Below, piece by piece: positions 1-12,090 of a stretch of DNA of 64,000 bases. A program made the translations under genes and the position numbers. Positions within the stretch are counted from its first letter, which is position 1. Each line of letters opens with the position of its first letter. The stretch is taken from NCBI RefSeq assembly GCF_030867095.1, contig NC_081830.1, positions 34,951,832 to 35,015,831 of the forward strand. The letters run 5' to 3'. The stretch comes from Alligator mississippiensis. Lineage: Eukaryota; Chordata; Crocodylia; Alligatoridae. The notes under the pieces were generated by a model, which ran no database searches, was not told the DNA's origin, and saw only the letters and a program-made list of their open reading frames with translations.

Positions 1-147
1 AAACATTTCCAGTCTCAAACCATGGAAAGACCTATTCATAGAGACATGCTATGCCATCCACTAATTGCTCATTAGAGTTGTGCCCCTCTCTAACATTCTT
101 TTGATCACTTAATGTGTGGATGATTTGCTTCTGTGTAGGCACTGCTT

Positions 148-1089
148 ATGGAAACTTTAGGCAGAACCAATAAGACTCTAATCTTCGAGATCACTCTGCT
201 TGGATTCAGGAACCTCCATCCACCACAGATCCTGCTTCTGTCCATGGCATTTTCCATGATCTACATTTTGACAGTGGTTGGGAATATCCTCATTGTAATA
301 ATAATTGTGACAGAGCCACAGCTCCACACCCCCATGTATTTCTTCTTGGCTAACCTGTCCTGCTTAGAGACATGCTATACAACAAACATCATCCCTGCTA
401 TGATCTCAGGCTTTTTGATGGAAGGGAAACACTTTTCCATCAATGGATGCTTACTCCAGGCTTATTTTTTTGGGTCCCTTGGAGCTACAGAGTGTTTCCT
501 TTTAGCAGAAATGGCTTATGATAGATACTTAGCAATATGCTACCCACTTCACTACACCATCCTCATGAACCACTTGGTGTGTATCCAGCTTGCCATTGGT
601 ACATGGCTTGGCACTTTTATAAGCATTGGTGTGGTTTTATACCTAGTCTCCAAGGTACTTTTCTGTGGTTCCCAAGTAGTAGATCATTTTTTCTGTGACT
701 CAGCACTGCTGTTGAAACTGGCCTGCACTGATACTGAGTGGATTGGCAAGGTCTTATTCTTCATAGCCCTCATTGTTACTCTCATACCATTTCTGTTAAC
801 AGCAGCATCTTATATATCCATCCTCTCTACAGTCCTGAGGATCCCCTCCAGCAGTGGGAGGCAAAAGACCTTTTCTACTTGCTCCTCTCACCTTACTGTT
901 GTCACCCTATTCTATGGGACACTTATTATCATGTATGTTGCACCATCATCCAACTGGTCTCCTGGTTTTAAGAAAGGGCTAAGTCTTCTCTACACTATAG
1001 TGACACCAATGTTTAACCCCATCATATACAGCTTGAGGAACAAGGATGTTAAAGAAGCTCTGAGGAAAATGATAAACAAATCATTGTGA
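148..1089 (+). CDS. Intact class II olfactory receptor (family 6/11-like)
   Basis: A single-exon 313-residue GPCR of normal OR length. Visible landmarks are an N-glycosylation site NKT at residue 8, GN at 45-46 (TM1), LHTPMYFF at 59-66, C101 at the top of TM3, [10 protein letters not shown] at 122-131, FFCD with C183 in extracellular loop 2, [10 protein letters not shown] at 240-249 (TM6) and PMFNPIIYSLRN at 287-298 (TM7). No frame break is seen. The start is chosen because a splice-acceptor-like pyrimidine tract ending in AG at 137-138 lies just upstream, as is usual for ORs with an intron in the 5' UTR. By family knowledge it is a ciliary odorant receptor coupled to Golf; the ligand is unknown. 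The family assignment was made by eye from the TM2-TM3 wording and is shared with the two palindrome copies near 29 kb and 44 kb. Confidence 0.95.
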   Translation: METLGRTNKTLIFEITLLGFRNLHPPQILLLSMAFSMIYILTVVGNILIVIIIVTEPQLHTPMYFFLANLSCLETCYTTNIIPAMISGFLMEGKHFSINGCLLQAYFFGSLGATECFLLAEMAYDRYLAICYPLHYTILMNHLVCIQLAIGTWLGTFISIGVVLYLVSKVLFCGSQVVDHFFCDSALLLKLACTDTEWIGKVLFFIALIVTLIPFLLTAASYISILSTVLRIPSSSGRQKTFSTCSSHLTVVTLFYGTLIIMYVAPSSNWSPGFKKGLSLLYTIVTPMFNPIIYSLRNKDVKEALRKMINKSL

Positions 1090-1833
1090 AGATTTTATTT
1101 TGTTTATTTTAGATAAAACATTACCTTTTTAAAAAACTAAACTTTGGGATGATTGCAATCTCTCTGAAGGTCTGGATACCTCAAAATGTTTGTCTTTCCA
1201 ACTGATATAGAGTCCAATCAACATTGTGGGTATTACTTTAGTTGCTACATTAGGAACCCATTTCTCCTAAATGGCTTTGAAAATTTGGCCCTAATGACTT
1301 GTTTACAGTTACACAGATGGTATAGGCAAGAACAGGAAATATTCCTGACTTACTGAATGAAAATTAATTAGGATTTGGGCATTTAACTCCCATCGGATTC
1401 TATGAAAATCTCAGCTCTAATTCATGAAAGGATTGGTCAGAGTTGCCAACTGTAAATGTATAGATGGTCCATAAAAACTGGCCTAAAAACACTTACTTGT
1501 GATGTCCATAAACAAACCCATGAGCCACCCTTAAGACTCAACTCATTTCAAGATCCATGTGAATTCAAGTATCTTTGGACAGAGAGAGGAGAGCAGCACT
1601 ACCTGGTGTCTAAATTGGAATTCTTCTTAGAGTACTGCAGTAAACTGTCTTGCAGAGTTTGCTGGTCTGCTAGAGCCTCCATAATTCATTTTAGTTATAT
1701 CCCAGGGCCTTCTCAATGCTCATCCTGAAGGTATCTAATGGCTAGAAAATGATTTTTAGAGGTTTGTTTTTGAGAGCTGGCTTGTAGATAAAGTAGATGC
1801 ACCTTCAAACAATGGTTTAGGGGATGGCATAGG
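1090..1833. other. Intergenic, nothing recognised
   Basis: I see no gene, OR remnant or clear repeat in this AT-rich stretch downstream of the first OR gene. Short open frames here have no recognisable motif. Confidence 0.5.
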
Positions 1834-2590
1834 TTAATTCGTTTCTAAAAGCTTGATTGTGACAAAGTTACCTTCAAGGCCTACTCTGTCTGGAACCAGA
1901 AAACAGCAAATCTGAGGCCAATAGACAAGGAGGCATACACAGGCTGGGAAAAGGAATACATGTAACACACTGTTCCATAACATGAGATAAGGTACTATTA
2001 GGCCACAGTGCTCAATATCAGAGTGTGTGCATGTGATGGGTTTGCTGGAACAAAGGAATATGCTGACAGGACAGAACATGAACAGTACAACGACCACAGG
2101 GAAACCAATCAAAAATGCCCAGGAATGAAGAGTGATCAGAGGAGGAAAAGGATACAAAAGGAGAGATTTCATAGCAGCCAAGGGGCCCTGAGAGGGGAAA
2201 CCAAGACCACCATGAACAGAGGGCATACCGCTAGTCCATCTTACCCACCCCGCCGGAGTGGGGTGGGGGTCTCAGCCCTCGACCTCCAGGGTGCTGACAT
2301 CTGACATTCAAGAAAGAACCTCAGGATTAAACTTACATACTGGTCAGATGTAGTTTGACCAGTACATGACAGCTCTAGGATTGGTAGATATAGAACTGGG
2401 TGGGTTACTTTTGTTTGCCTTGCTTGCATTGTTTTTATTTTCTATCACTGTATATAAATACAACTTGCCTATTATCAAATGGAGAAGCAGTGGTTGGTCT
2501 GAGGGTTTGGGTCCACATGAAACAAGGCATATGGGTCATAAATCCAATGCCAGCAGTACCTATGCAGGGCCCTGCAGCCTAGGACAAGCA
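1834..2590 (+). repeat. Dispersed repeat copy A, possibly a solo LTR fossil
   Basis: This segment is clearly related, in the same orientation, to 54478-55310. Shared blocks include the start (GTTAATT followed by TTTCTAAAAAGC), CATGAGATAAGG, a GGATACAAAAG block, CTGACATCTGACA, and CTTGCCTATTATCAAATGGA near the end. A TATA-like TGTATATAAATA lies at about 2450. Length, paired dispersed occurrence and promoter-like signals fit a solo LTR of an old endogenous retrovirus or LTR element. A non-autonomous DNA element is the alternative. No coding parts are seen. Confidence 0.5.
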
Positions 2591-3407
2591 ACACAGGGAT
2601 GGAACTGGGGCAGGAGGTAGGGGAGGATGGTGGAGGGAGAAGCAGAGGGTGGGAGTCCATGCTGTAATGGGAAGGTAAGGCCAGTGAAGGTAAAACTGGG
2701 GGGGGGGGGGGGCGTGTCTTGGATGTGGGCAACAGTATAGGGTGCAGTTAGGAATTTCAAAGTATGGGAGTGAATAAGGGACACTTGGGCAGGGGGGCAG
2801 CACAGTATAAAACCATGTAGAGTTGCCAACCCAACAACATTTTTTACTGACAGTAAAAACATGTGTTAGTGAAAAAAGTTTAGTTTTCAGTAAAGCGTTT
2901 GCAGATCATCAGTGGGGGGAGGGAGGGCAGGAACCCCAGTTCTTGGGTTGGCAATCCTAGGACTGGGTCTTGTCTTTGGTCCTTCCCTGAAGCCTGGGGT
3001 TTGAATGCTAGGATTTCCAGTTTACCTAGCACCCTTCAAATTCAAATCAGATTTAAGCATTTAAGATGCTCAAGTGTTTTTTATTAATCCCTATAAGAGC
3101 CTATATGAACTGTTAGGAACCTAAATATCTTTGAAAGTCTGTCACCAGTTGCTGGAAGCCCATTGTAAATCAGATCTGTGCACTAACTTTCCTAAATATC
3201 CTTGTAACATCCACTAACTGTGCATTAAGAACATTTCTAGAATACAATTATGCTTTTTCTTTTCCTGCTCTTCATAGTTTGCTTTTAGTATAATATACAT
3301 TTTTTTTAAAACTCACTGAAAGAATAATCATGTTACTTTATTGCACTTTATTTTTATGAACGCTTTAGTAAAAGAGATACTTTTTTGGGGGGGGGGGGGT
3401 ACCCTGA
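2591..3407. other. Intergenic with poly-G runs
   Basis: A purine-rich (GGGA/GGAG) stretch at about 2600-2720 contains an uninterrupted G run at 2698-2712. A second G run lies at 3387-3399, immediately after the end of the OR14-type pseudogene. No gene is seen. Confidence 0.5.
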
Positions 3408-4849
3408 CTACTTACCTAGCATTTTTCTTAAAGTCACTTTTATAATATCATTTCTTAAGCTGTAGATGAAGACATTTATTAACAGTGGCATGACATAATA
3501 GAACACAGCTATTATCAATACTTGATGGGATAGTGTATTTGGATTTGGCTTCATGTCTATTACGGAATTAGTATCATCCTCACTTGTTTGCCCCACCTGA
3601 CTGTAGTTACTTTACTTATTTACTTATGTTTGGTACCAGTGCATTAGTATACATGAAAAACATTGATATAAATGTAACCTTATGTCCACATTCTTAGACC
3701 ATGGAGAAGATGTAGACATAAGATAGAGTAAGAGAGACCAAGTAGGTTAAATTTAAAGCTATTAAAATCCAACAATTACATATTTGTGATTTCAGTCTCA
3801 GAACAAGAGTTTTAGCAATGGGGGCAGGAAGATGGGGGGGGGGGGGCAGGAAGTCAAAGGCCTCTGTTAAAGGAGAAGGAACAACAGGCTAGCCTTGCTG
3901 TGTAGGCAGGTAGCTGAGCCAAGGCTAGCTGAAAAGTGATAAATCACACAAATGGTGCATATTTCCAGGCAGCTAACTGCAGCAGGGAGGGGCAGACTGC
4001 CCCTTAGGTAAAAGGATAAACCCCTGTTCTTCTTAGGAAGTCACTTAACCAAAAGGGGATGGACTCTAGGGCATATAAACCCAGAACCTGGAGGACATCA
4101 ATGGACCAGAAAGGCCACATATGATTGCCCAAGTGACAAGTTTGCACTGGATTAGACCCACTGTGGGCCCTCAGCACAGCTCCCCAACACTTTGGGCAAC
4201 ATCAAGGGCACCCCAAGGTGTCAGAATAAGCAGATGCTGTGTGTCCATAACGGGGTGTCATGGTACTCTTGGGGCACAGGTCCTGTCACAGGGTGTTATT
4301 ACAGAAAAAAAAACTGATTGATAATGTTTGGTATACTAAAAAGTGCAGAGAAGGTGTATGTGGTACACAGAACTTAATAAAGAATTTTCCATAAGCCAGG
4401 AACCAGAAGCCAGCTGCTGGCATACTCCCTTATCCATAACGATCTTAGAATGTCTTAGGCTAATGCTCAAGGCCTAAGATTGGAGTAATTTGCAGATGGC
4501 TAGATATCAATCTAAGCCTTCAAAAGAAACAGGAAAAATGGTTTTGCTATACACCCCTGAAAAAACCGGATCTGGATTTGGTGTTGGCTAGAGAACTGGC
4601 CATGTATTTGGGGACAATTACAGAGATGGAGCAGAATTCTCGAAAGAAGAGGTTCAAAAGGAAGAAGTACATGGGGAATATGGAAATGGTACCTGAAATT
4701 TACCCTTGTAATGATGAGAAGATTGCCCATCAAGACTGCCAAATAAAAATAATCAGAAACACCGGAAAGTGTAATATCTGCAATTTAGGCATGTTGGAAA
4801 AACCCAGGAAAATTAAATTCAGTGACTCTGTCTTATTTTCTATATTCAT
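3408..4849 (-). pseudogene. OR14-type olfactory receptor pseudogene, split by an insertion
   Basis: Reading the minus strand in several frames gives a nearly complete receptor. It starts at an ATG at 4847-4849 (MNIENKTE, then FLGFSNMPKLQILHF), then MGNLLIIT (about 4715), PMYFFLLN and CSISVIVPK (about 4600-4670), a decayed DRY region read as D-stop-YLAICK (about 4490), MDKGVCQQLASGSW (about 4400) and a loop-2 remnant near 4300. After an unrelated block at about 3830-4290 it resumes with TYLVSLTLSYVYIFS (TM5, about 3720), then MKPNPNTLS, FIYSLRND and LRKMLGK to a stop near 3408. CSISVIVPK, SLAN and QLASGSW resemble OR family 14. It carries several frameshifts and stops, including one after FIWQS in TM1 and one after FFRGV, so it is not functional. 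Confidence 0.8.
3830..4290. mobile_element. Unidentified insertion inside the OR14-type pseudogene
   Basis: About 460 bp separates the loop-2 part from the TM5 part of the OR14-type pseudogene, where an intact gene would have only a few dozen bases. It begins next to a G run (3834-3846). On the plus strand it contains a TATA-like GCATATAAAC near 4071 and ends near a CTGTCACA motif. This could be a solo LTR fossil or another repeat. No coding part is visible and the family was not identified. Confidence 0.45.
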
Positions 4850-4896
4850 CCTCAATTTTTGTGCAGAGAAAGTGCAGGGGCAAATCACAATAAGAC

Positions 4897-5933
4897 AGTA
4901 GGGCAGTTAACACATGTGATTAACGCAAAAACAAAATAACTTAATTTTTTTAGACAAGCATTAATCATGCTGCAGACTAGCTGGAACCTGCACACACAGC
5001 CCTGACCCTGGTCAGCCCTGTACCTACTTCAGACATACTTGGCCACACTGAGCAGTGGCAGTGGTCAGGAAGATGCTGCTCAGTGCAGAGGAGAAGTGGC
5101 CCTTCCCCTTCACTGCTGTCAGCTGCTTCTTGCTGCAGCTGCCCAGAGACTGTATCAGGGCTGCCCTGTGACTCCTCTTCACTGCCACCACTGCCTTGCT
5201 GGGTGGCTTGGAGGTGGTAGTGATGGCAGTGAGCAGGGGGAGGGCAATTGGAGGCAGGGAACACTGTATATGCATGTGAGCAACATGTGTCCAGTGTACA
5301 GCCAAACAAGGTAGTGGGAGCAGCCCTTACATCTGGATGCAGGTATGTCTATGGGGAGCCAGGGCTGGAGGGCCAAGGCACTGTGGGAAGCTATCTGTGC
5401 CTGCCCCTCTAGCAGGGGAAAGAGGTGGGAGGGTCCTTTGAGGGTGGTGCATATCTCCACGGCTACAGGCACCAGGGGCCGTGCCCATGTTTACGGGGGC
5501 TGGGTGACCCCAAGAGATGCTTCCTCGGGGGGTGGAGGGGTATGGCCAGGCTACCTGGGGTAGCTCTGGAGCCCCAACCCAGGGTGGTGGGGGCTAACTT
5601 AGACATCTTCTCCTCTTCCAAACATGCTGGAGTTGTACTCATTCCATTGTCACCCACATGAAATCGACGCTGCTGTGCTCCAGCCTGGTCAGGATGGGTG
5701 CAGCTGGGAGCCCCCTCCAGAAGGACGGGAGGGAGCAGGGGACTGTGGGTTGGGAGTGAGGGGCACTGGCAGTGCTAGGGGGCTCTGGGCCAGGAGTGAG
5801 GGGCAGCAGCATGCTGTTCTATTATTGTTTAACTATGCAATCAAAATTGTGATTTAAAAAATCACACTTTTTTTTTTTTTTAAATCTTGCTATTAATTGC
5901 AATTTTTTTTTTAATTGTTTGTCAGCCCTACTT
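4897..5933. mobile_element. Non-autonomous hAT-like DNA transposon
   Basis: The ends are related inverted repeats: the left end reads AGTAGGGCAGTTAACACATG, and the complement of the right end reads AGTAGGGCTGACAAACAATT. Each is followed by an AT-rich block with TTAAT motifs. Between them lies a GC-rich interior (about 4990-5820) without recognisable transposase. TAGGGCTGNCAA-type ends are known from vertebrate hAT elements. No convincing 8 bp target duplication was found, so family placement is inference. Confidence 0.55.
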
Positions 5934-6795
5934 TTTCGTCTAGTTTTTAGCTTCTTGGCCTACTCCAGACCTGGGATCCTGAAAAACCAGGTCAGGTCAG
6001 AGGCAGACTACTGAAAAAGCAGCAAATTTGGGAAGAGTCCTGAGAAGCAGGAAGCTTTGGACAAATCCAACTGTTCTTTATCAAACTTCTCAGGCTACTC
6101 TTATCTTGCTTATCTCTCTCATCTCCGAGCTCCTCCCTTTTAAGGACCTGCTTTTGCATGTACTGTCCTCCCAAGTACCCCTCTGGCACCAGAAACAGCT
6201 TCAGGTACTGGTTTGGTATCTGCTTGATGGGTCAGCATAAGCCAATTAGGTTTCTGTTGCTTCATGGCTGATTACCCAAGTAATTGAGCAATCAAGGAAA
6301 TCTCCACAATTCTAATTCCAAACACAATTAATTCCTTCTTTTACTATGTTCAAGCAACATTATTATTATCTTAACACATTTAAGCCACACATAATATAAC
6401 AGAATCATTGCCTGCAACTACATGGACTAAGACAGTTAAATCTTTCTGTTAAAATGTTCGATGGAAACATTAAGACTTTTGTCATTAGGTCATTGCCATA
6501 TAAAATGTCTACTTTCCTCAAAGGAAAAAAGAAAAGGAGTTATAAAAGTGTTTTGGACTTCTGAAAAAAATAAATTATTTTGGAAATTGACGTACATAAT
6601 CCAAATTTAGCTAGTCCAAGGGAAAACAAAAATGAAATTTTAAAAATTGAAAATCAAAATATCTTCAAAAATTTTTCACTTCCCTGCTTTACACATTTAC
6701 AGATATATCTGTTGCATATAACATTTTCAGAACAGAGGGCACCTATGTTTGTAATGACATAATGAAAGCCAAACGTTAATGCACATTTTATTCAA
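5934..6795. other. Intergenic, nothing recognised
   Basis: AT-rich sequence lying downstream of the minus-strand OR pseudogene. No gene or repeat was recognised. Confidence 0.45.
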
Positions 6796-7745
6796 CTAAT
6801 GCAAGTTTTTTGAGGGTCTTACTAATATACTGACAACTTTCCTCAGGGCTCCCTTTACTTCTAGGTTCCTCAGGCTATAGATGAGGGGATTGGCCAGGGG
6901 AGTAAGGACTTTGTAGAAGAAAGAGAACACTTTATTAATGCTTCTTAGTGGGCTGTTTTTCGGTATCATATAGACAATAATTATGTCCCATAAAAAATGG
7001 TTCGAACAATGAGGTGAGACGAGCAGATGGAAAATGCTTTTTGCCTCCAAGTAGTTGAAGGGATCCTCAGGATGGCAACTATAATACACCCATAGGAACC
7101 CAAGGTTAATAGAAAAGGAGAAAGCACATTTACAAAAGCAGGAATAGCAGGCTAGCCAGTTTAGCCATCCTGGTATCACTGCAGGAAAGCTGCAGTATTG
7201 GGGTGACATCACAAAATAAGTGATCAACTTCATTGGGGCCACAGAAAATTATTCTGCTATGAAATGTATAATAATTGAAGAAACCAGAAATCCACTTATC
7301 CAAGATCTGACTGCTACATTGATTAGGACAAAACCTGTCATTTATTAAGGATGAATAAATCAGTGGTTTAAATATTGCTACCGATCACAAGACATCACTG
7401 CTAAGAGAGAACTTTCTGTACCTGCCAGACAACCAAAGAAATACATTTGCACAATACAGCCAGTAAAATAAATAGTATAGTCTCCAGTCAGGAGACCAGC
7501 CAGCATTCTGGGCAGGGTGGTAGATGTGTAGAATATCTCTAAGCAGGAAAAAATTGCCAGGAAGAAATACATTGGGGTATGAAGGTGCTAATTAGCCACA
7601 ACCAATGCAATGATGAGCATGTTTCCAGAGACGGTTACAATATAGATCAGTAGGCAAAGCAGAAAGAAAGGAATCTGAAGTAGTTTTGGGAGGTTCCTGA
7701 ATCCCAGAAAGATGAATTCTATGACAGAAGTTTGATTGCCGCCTC
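6796..7745 (-). pseudogene. Olfactory receptor pseudogene (family 6/11-like)
   Basis: The minus strand holds a full-length but broken OR. From 7738 downward it reads NQTSVIEFIFLGF, then IVTVSGNMLIIALVVAN followed by a stop, [43 protein letters not shown] and MSCDR. A small deletion at about 7378 destroys the DRYLAIC motif. TM4-TM5 follows in other frames. From 7090 there is a frame-shifted TM6 segment, then [30 protein letters not shown] and LEVKGALRKV to a stop near 6796. The start ATG is out of frame with the body by one base, at an A run at 7747-7753. At least two stops and about three frameshifts are visible. The wording is close to the palindrome ORs, suggesting a decayed paralogue of that group. 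Confidence 0.88.
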
Positions 7746-7849
7746 CTTTTTTTCATGAAGTGGGGTAGGTTTCCTCTTCATTTGTTTTTTCTAGTGATAG
7801 ACAAAAAGTAATTAAATTTGAAAGCATTTGCAGATATATTTGTACATTT

Positions 7850-8300
7850 TTGGTTCTAGAATGCCTCTCATGCAGGCTTACAGAACAGCATATGCTTTCC
7901 AGCAGAGTATCGAATCTTAAGCTTTGGACTGGAGAATTCCCACTTTCCAGGACTAAACAACAGGCCAACAGTTATTTAGTACTCTTCCCTGTCTATTTGC
8001 CACTTAGTTTTCATGGTCTTAGGAGCCCCCTTTCCCCTGCTGCAGCAGAAGGCAAAATCCCAACATTGTGGACCAAACTGACCATGGAATAAGATTCTTT
8101 CCTGATCCCAAATTTATTGATCTGTCTGACTCCAAGGTAAAAAAAAAAGAAGACCACCTAGCCAGGAACCTATGGATTTAAGTCCTAGCATGAGTGTTGA
8201 CCCCAGTCAAAGTAATACTCATGCTTCTGAGAAAAAACAACTGCCCCCACTCCCTCCATTCACAAAAATTAAAAAAGACACAATAAAACAACTCCTCTCC
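7850..8300 (-). repeat. CR1/L3-like LINE 3' region, old
   Basis: A block at about 8045-8240 (GGCAAAATCCC, CTTTCCTGATCCC, TAGCCAGGAACCT, CTCATGCTTCTGAG) matches the order of blocks at 19780-20000 in the same orientation. The CTTCCTGATCCC wording is typical of CR1/L3-type LINE 3' regions in sauropsids. The outer limits are uncertain. Confidence 0.5.
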
Positions 8301-8408
8301 CCCAATACTAAACAATACATAGGTTTCCCCTGGGGAAAAAAAGAAAAGCCCCATATAATGTATTATTATTTAGGTACCAAAGATTTTTTTCAATCACACT
8401 ATACAATT

Positions 8409-8462
8409 TAGGGGGCTGGACTCGATGATCTCCCAAGGTCCCTTCCAGCCCTCTTTAACTTC
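8409..8462 (+). mobile_element. CR1 3'-tail fragment
   Basis: A short piece reading GGGGGCTGGACTCGATGATC then AAGGTCCCTTCCAGCCCT is the characteristic end of a CR1 element (stop region and 3' UTR), plus strand. Only about 50 bp remain. Confidence 0.75.
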
Positions 8463-9786
8463 TCCATGTCCTTTTTAAAAGGGTAACAGCTTTTGCTGTG
8501 TACTACCATATCTTAGAGACTTTGTACAGAATTAATCTGCATGGCTTTAGACATGAGAAACTACAGAGTAATCCAATAATATTTACCTTCTAACCTCAGG
8601 ACAAAGAAGCAAACTCTGCATTGATGGTGCCTGTGTTTGTGAAGCAGAATTGGGGCTCCACTGATGCTCAGCTCCGAACAGTGTTTCATACAGTCTGACT
8701 CCTTCTGCCAAAGTATCACATAACTGCGGGTTGCACTAGTGCTACTGTGTGTCTTTATCGCTCTGAAATCTTGCAATGTTTATAAGGCAAATAATTTCAT
8801 GTTTGCTATTTCCAGAGCCCTGTTTTGCTGAAAATAGCTGCTTTTAAATTGATATCCCTGGGGAATTAACTCTCTGTTGTTTATTAAAACTGTGACAATC
8901 TAGCCCATCTGAAGGCTAGTTCAAGCCAATGGAATTCCTGCTTTTCTTCATGCATTTAATGCCTCCCCATGCCCCCCGGCCATCCCAAGCCACTTGCTTT
9001 GGCCTGCAGAGCTGGAGGGCTTTCCCTCCCCAAACACTGCCACTGCTTCTCTGAGCCCCTATCCTGCTCCCTGTCTGTAAGGCTGGGGAACCAGGAGGAG
9101 GGAATGAGGGGAGGACTGTGCTAGGCTTTAGGGAGCTTCGAACAGTGTCTGTCTACACTGCCACTGCTTCTCTCTGCTCCTTCCCCCCATTGATCCCAGT
9201 TGTAACACAGGTACAGCTGGAAGCTGCATGGCCCCAAAACAGTTCCTCCGCCTGGGCCCAGTCCAGGGCCAGGAAGAAGTGACAGCAGTGTAGGCATGGG
9301 TGCCAGGAAAGTCCCACACTTTGCTTACATGCCTCCAAAGCCATTCAGTTGACGTGGGTTCAGAGCTGGGATGTTCAGGCCTGAGGCTTAAAGGATACTG
9401 ACCACTGAACTAAGACATCACAAGCCCTTTTTGTTGGCCTCGCTCCACCCAAACCAGGGATATTCCTCTGCAGCAGTTTTGGTGAGAGGCCATGACCTTG
9501 ATAAGCTTTGTAATGGAACACAGATCTACACAACCAGGTTCCTAACTTCCTAACCCAATTGGATTTTAAATTGCTATCATTTTCAGAGTACCTAATGACT
9601 CTTCTTGATATTTAGGCCAAATTCTATTTTACTTGACATGGCTAAAGAGCAACTATACACAACTATATCACTATAGGTGTTTGTGGATTTGAGTACAATT
9701 TTGCTCCATTGACAAAAAAAAAAAAATGTTCTGTGCACATTCCTGTAGGAAATATGATATTAATGGTAGGAGATGAGGGCTTTCCC
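8463..9786. other. Intergenic, nothing recognised
   Basis: Mixed-composition sequence with a GC-richer part at about 8950-9330. No gene, OR relic or identifiable repeat was seen. A short A run lies at 9714-9726. Confidence 0.45.
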
Positions 9787-11089
9787 ATAGAATCATAGAA
9801 AATTAGGATTTGAAGGGACCTCAGGAGGTCATCTACTCCAACCTCCTCGTTAAAGCAAGACCATCCTCAACTACCTCATCCCAGGCAAGACTTTGCTTAG
9901 CCAAGTCTTAAAAACCTTCAAGGATGGAAAGTCCACAAGCTCTCTGGGTAACATGTTCCAGTGTTTTACTATCCTCCTCGAGAAAATTCTTCCTAATATC
10001 TAATCTCAACTTCCCTTGCTGCAATTTGAGGCCATTGCTCCTAGTTTTGTGATCTGCCACCACTGTGAACAGTCTAGCTCCATCCTCTTTCAACCTTCCC
10101 TTCAGGTAGTTGAAGGTTTCTATTTAATCTCCTCTCAGGCCTCTTCTGCAGAGTAAATAAGCCCCATTCCCTCAGCCTTTCCTCTGAAATCATAGGCCCC
10201 AGCCCCCTCACAATTTTCATTGCTCTTCACTGGGATGATCTCCAATTTGCCCACATCTTTTCTGTAGTGGGGGCCCCAAAGCTGAACATAGCATTCCAGA
10301 TGTGTCCTCACAAGTTCTGAATAGAAGGGAAGAAACACTTTCCTTGATCTGCTTTAAACACTCCTACCAATGCAGACCATTACCCTTCATGGCAACAAAG
10401 ACACACTGCTGGTTCATATTCAGCTTATTGTCCACTGTGACCCCCAGGTCCTTTTCTGCAGAGTTGCTGCCCAGCCAGTCAAACCCCAGCCTGTACCAGC
10501 ATGTAGGATTCTTCCATCCTAAAGTGCTGGACTTTGCATTTGTCCTTACTGAACATCATGGGATTTATTTTGGCCCAATTTTCCAATTTGTTTAGGTCAC
10601 CAAAATCCTATCCCTACCCTCCACTGTATCTACTACTCCCCCCAGCTTAGTGTCATCTGCACATTTACTGAAGGTGCACTGTATGTCATCTTCCAGGTTG
10701 TTGATGAAGATGTTGAACAAACTGGCCCCAGCACCAACCTCTGAGGCAACCCACTTGATATCAGCTGCCAACTAGGCATGAAGCCATTGATTACTACCCT
10801 CTAAGCCCAATGATCCAGCCAGTTTTCTATCCGTCCTACAGTCTGTTCATCCAGCCCATACTTCCTTAGCTTGCCTACAAGAATGTTATGGGACACTGTA
10901 TCAAAAGCCTTGCTAAAAATCAAGATATACCATATACACTGGTCTCCCTGAATCCACAGAGCTGATCAACTTACAGAAGGCAGACAGGTTGGTCAGGCAT
11001 GACTTGCCCTTGGTGAATCCATGCAGACTGTTCCTAATCACCTTCTCCTTCAAGTGCTTAGAAATTAATTTCTTGAAGATCTCCTCCCG

Positions 11090-12090
11090 GTTTTTTTCCA
11101 GAGACTGAGGTGAGGCTGACTGGTCTGTAGTTCCCTGGATACTCCTTTTCCCCAATTCTTAAATATGGGCACTATGTTTGCACTTTTCCAATCATCGAGA
11201 ATCTCTCCCAAACACCATGCATTTTCAAAGATGACAGCCAGTGTTTCTGCAATCACAGACAACTCTTTCAACACCCTTCAGTGTATCCTATCCAGCCCCA
11301 TGGTCTTGTACATGTCCAGATTTTCTAAATAGTCAGTAACCTGTTCTTTTTCCACTGTAGGCTGCTCACCTCCTCCCCAAACTGCACTGCTGGTTGTAGT
11401 AGCCTGGGAGCTGACTTTGCTTGTGAAGACTGAGGTGAAAAAGGCCTTCAATCTTTTTTTCTGCATCCTTTGTAACTAGGTTGCCTCCCTCACTAAGTAA
11501 GGAACCCACACTTTCCCTGCTCTTCTTCTTGTTACTCACATACTTGTAGAAACCCTTCTTGTTACCCTTCTTGTCCCTTGCTAGCTCCATTATTTTTCCA
11601 GGGACTGAGGTGAAGCTGGCTGGTCTATAGCTCCTCAGATCCTCCTTCTGCCTTTTCTTAAAGATGGGCATTATATTTACCCTTTTCCAATCATCTGGGA
11701 CTTCTCCTGACCATGAGTTTTCAAAGATAATGGCCAGCGGCTTTATAATCATGTGTCAATTCTCTCAGCACCCTCAGGTGTACTGTATCTGGCCCCAAGA
11801 ACTTGTACAGGTCAAGCTTTCCTAAATAGTCTGTAATTTTTTTCTTTCACCACTGTTGGCTGCTCACCTCTTCCCCAAACTCTGCTGCCAGGTGCAGTAA
11901 TCTGGGAGCTGACCTTGAATGTGAAGACTGAGTTAAAAAAGGCATCAAGTACTTCAGCCTATCCCACATACTCTGTCACTACATTGCCTCTCCATTCAGT
12001 AAGGTACCTGCACTTTCCCTGAACTTCCTTTTCTTGCTGACATACTTGTAGAAACCCTTCTTATTACCTTTCGCATTCCTTGCTAGCTGC
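11090..12090 (-). repeat. ~500 bp tandem duplication inside the CR1
   Basis: Two adjacent units (about 11090-11590 and 11591-12090) follow the same order of landmarks: CAGRGACTGAGGTGARGCTG, the DDWK/VPIFK stretch, TAAATAGTCWGTAA, GGCTGCTCACCTC, GTCTTCACATTCAAG-type text, then CATACTTGTAGAAACCCTTC and CCTTGCTAGCT. The units differ by an estimated 10-15%, so the duplication is old or predates divergence of the copy. Confidence 0.75.

Noticed and set aside
2698-3846. G runs as a regulatory or switch-like region
   Set aside because: Four separate poly-G runs occur in the window without a common context; they look like simple homopolymers.
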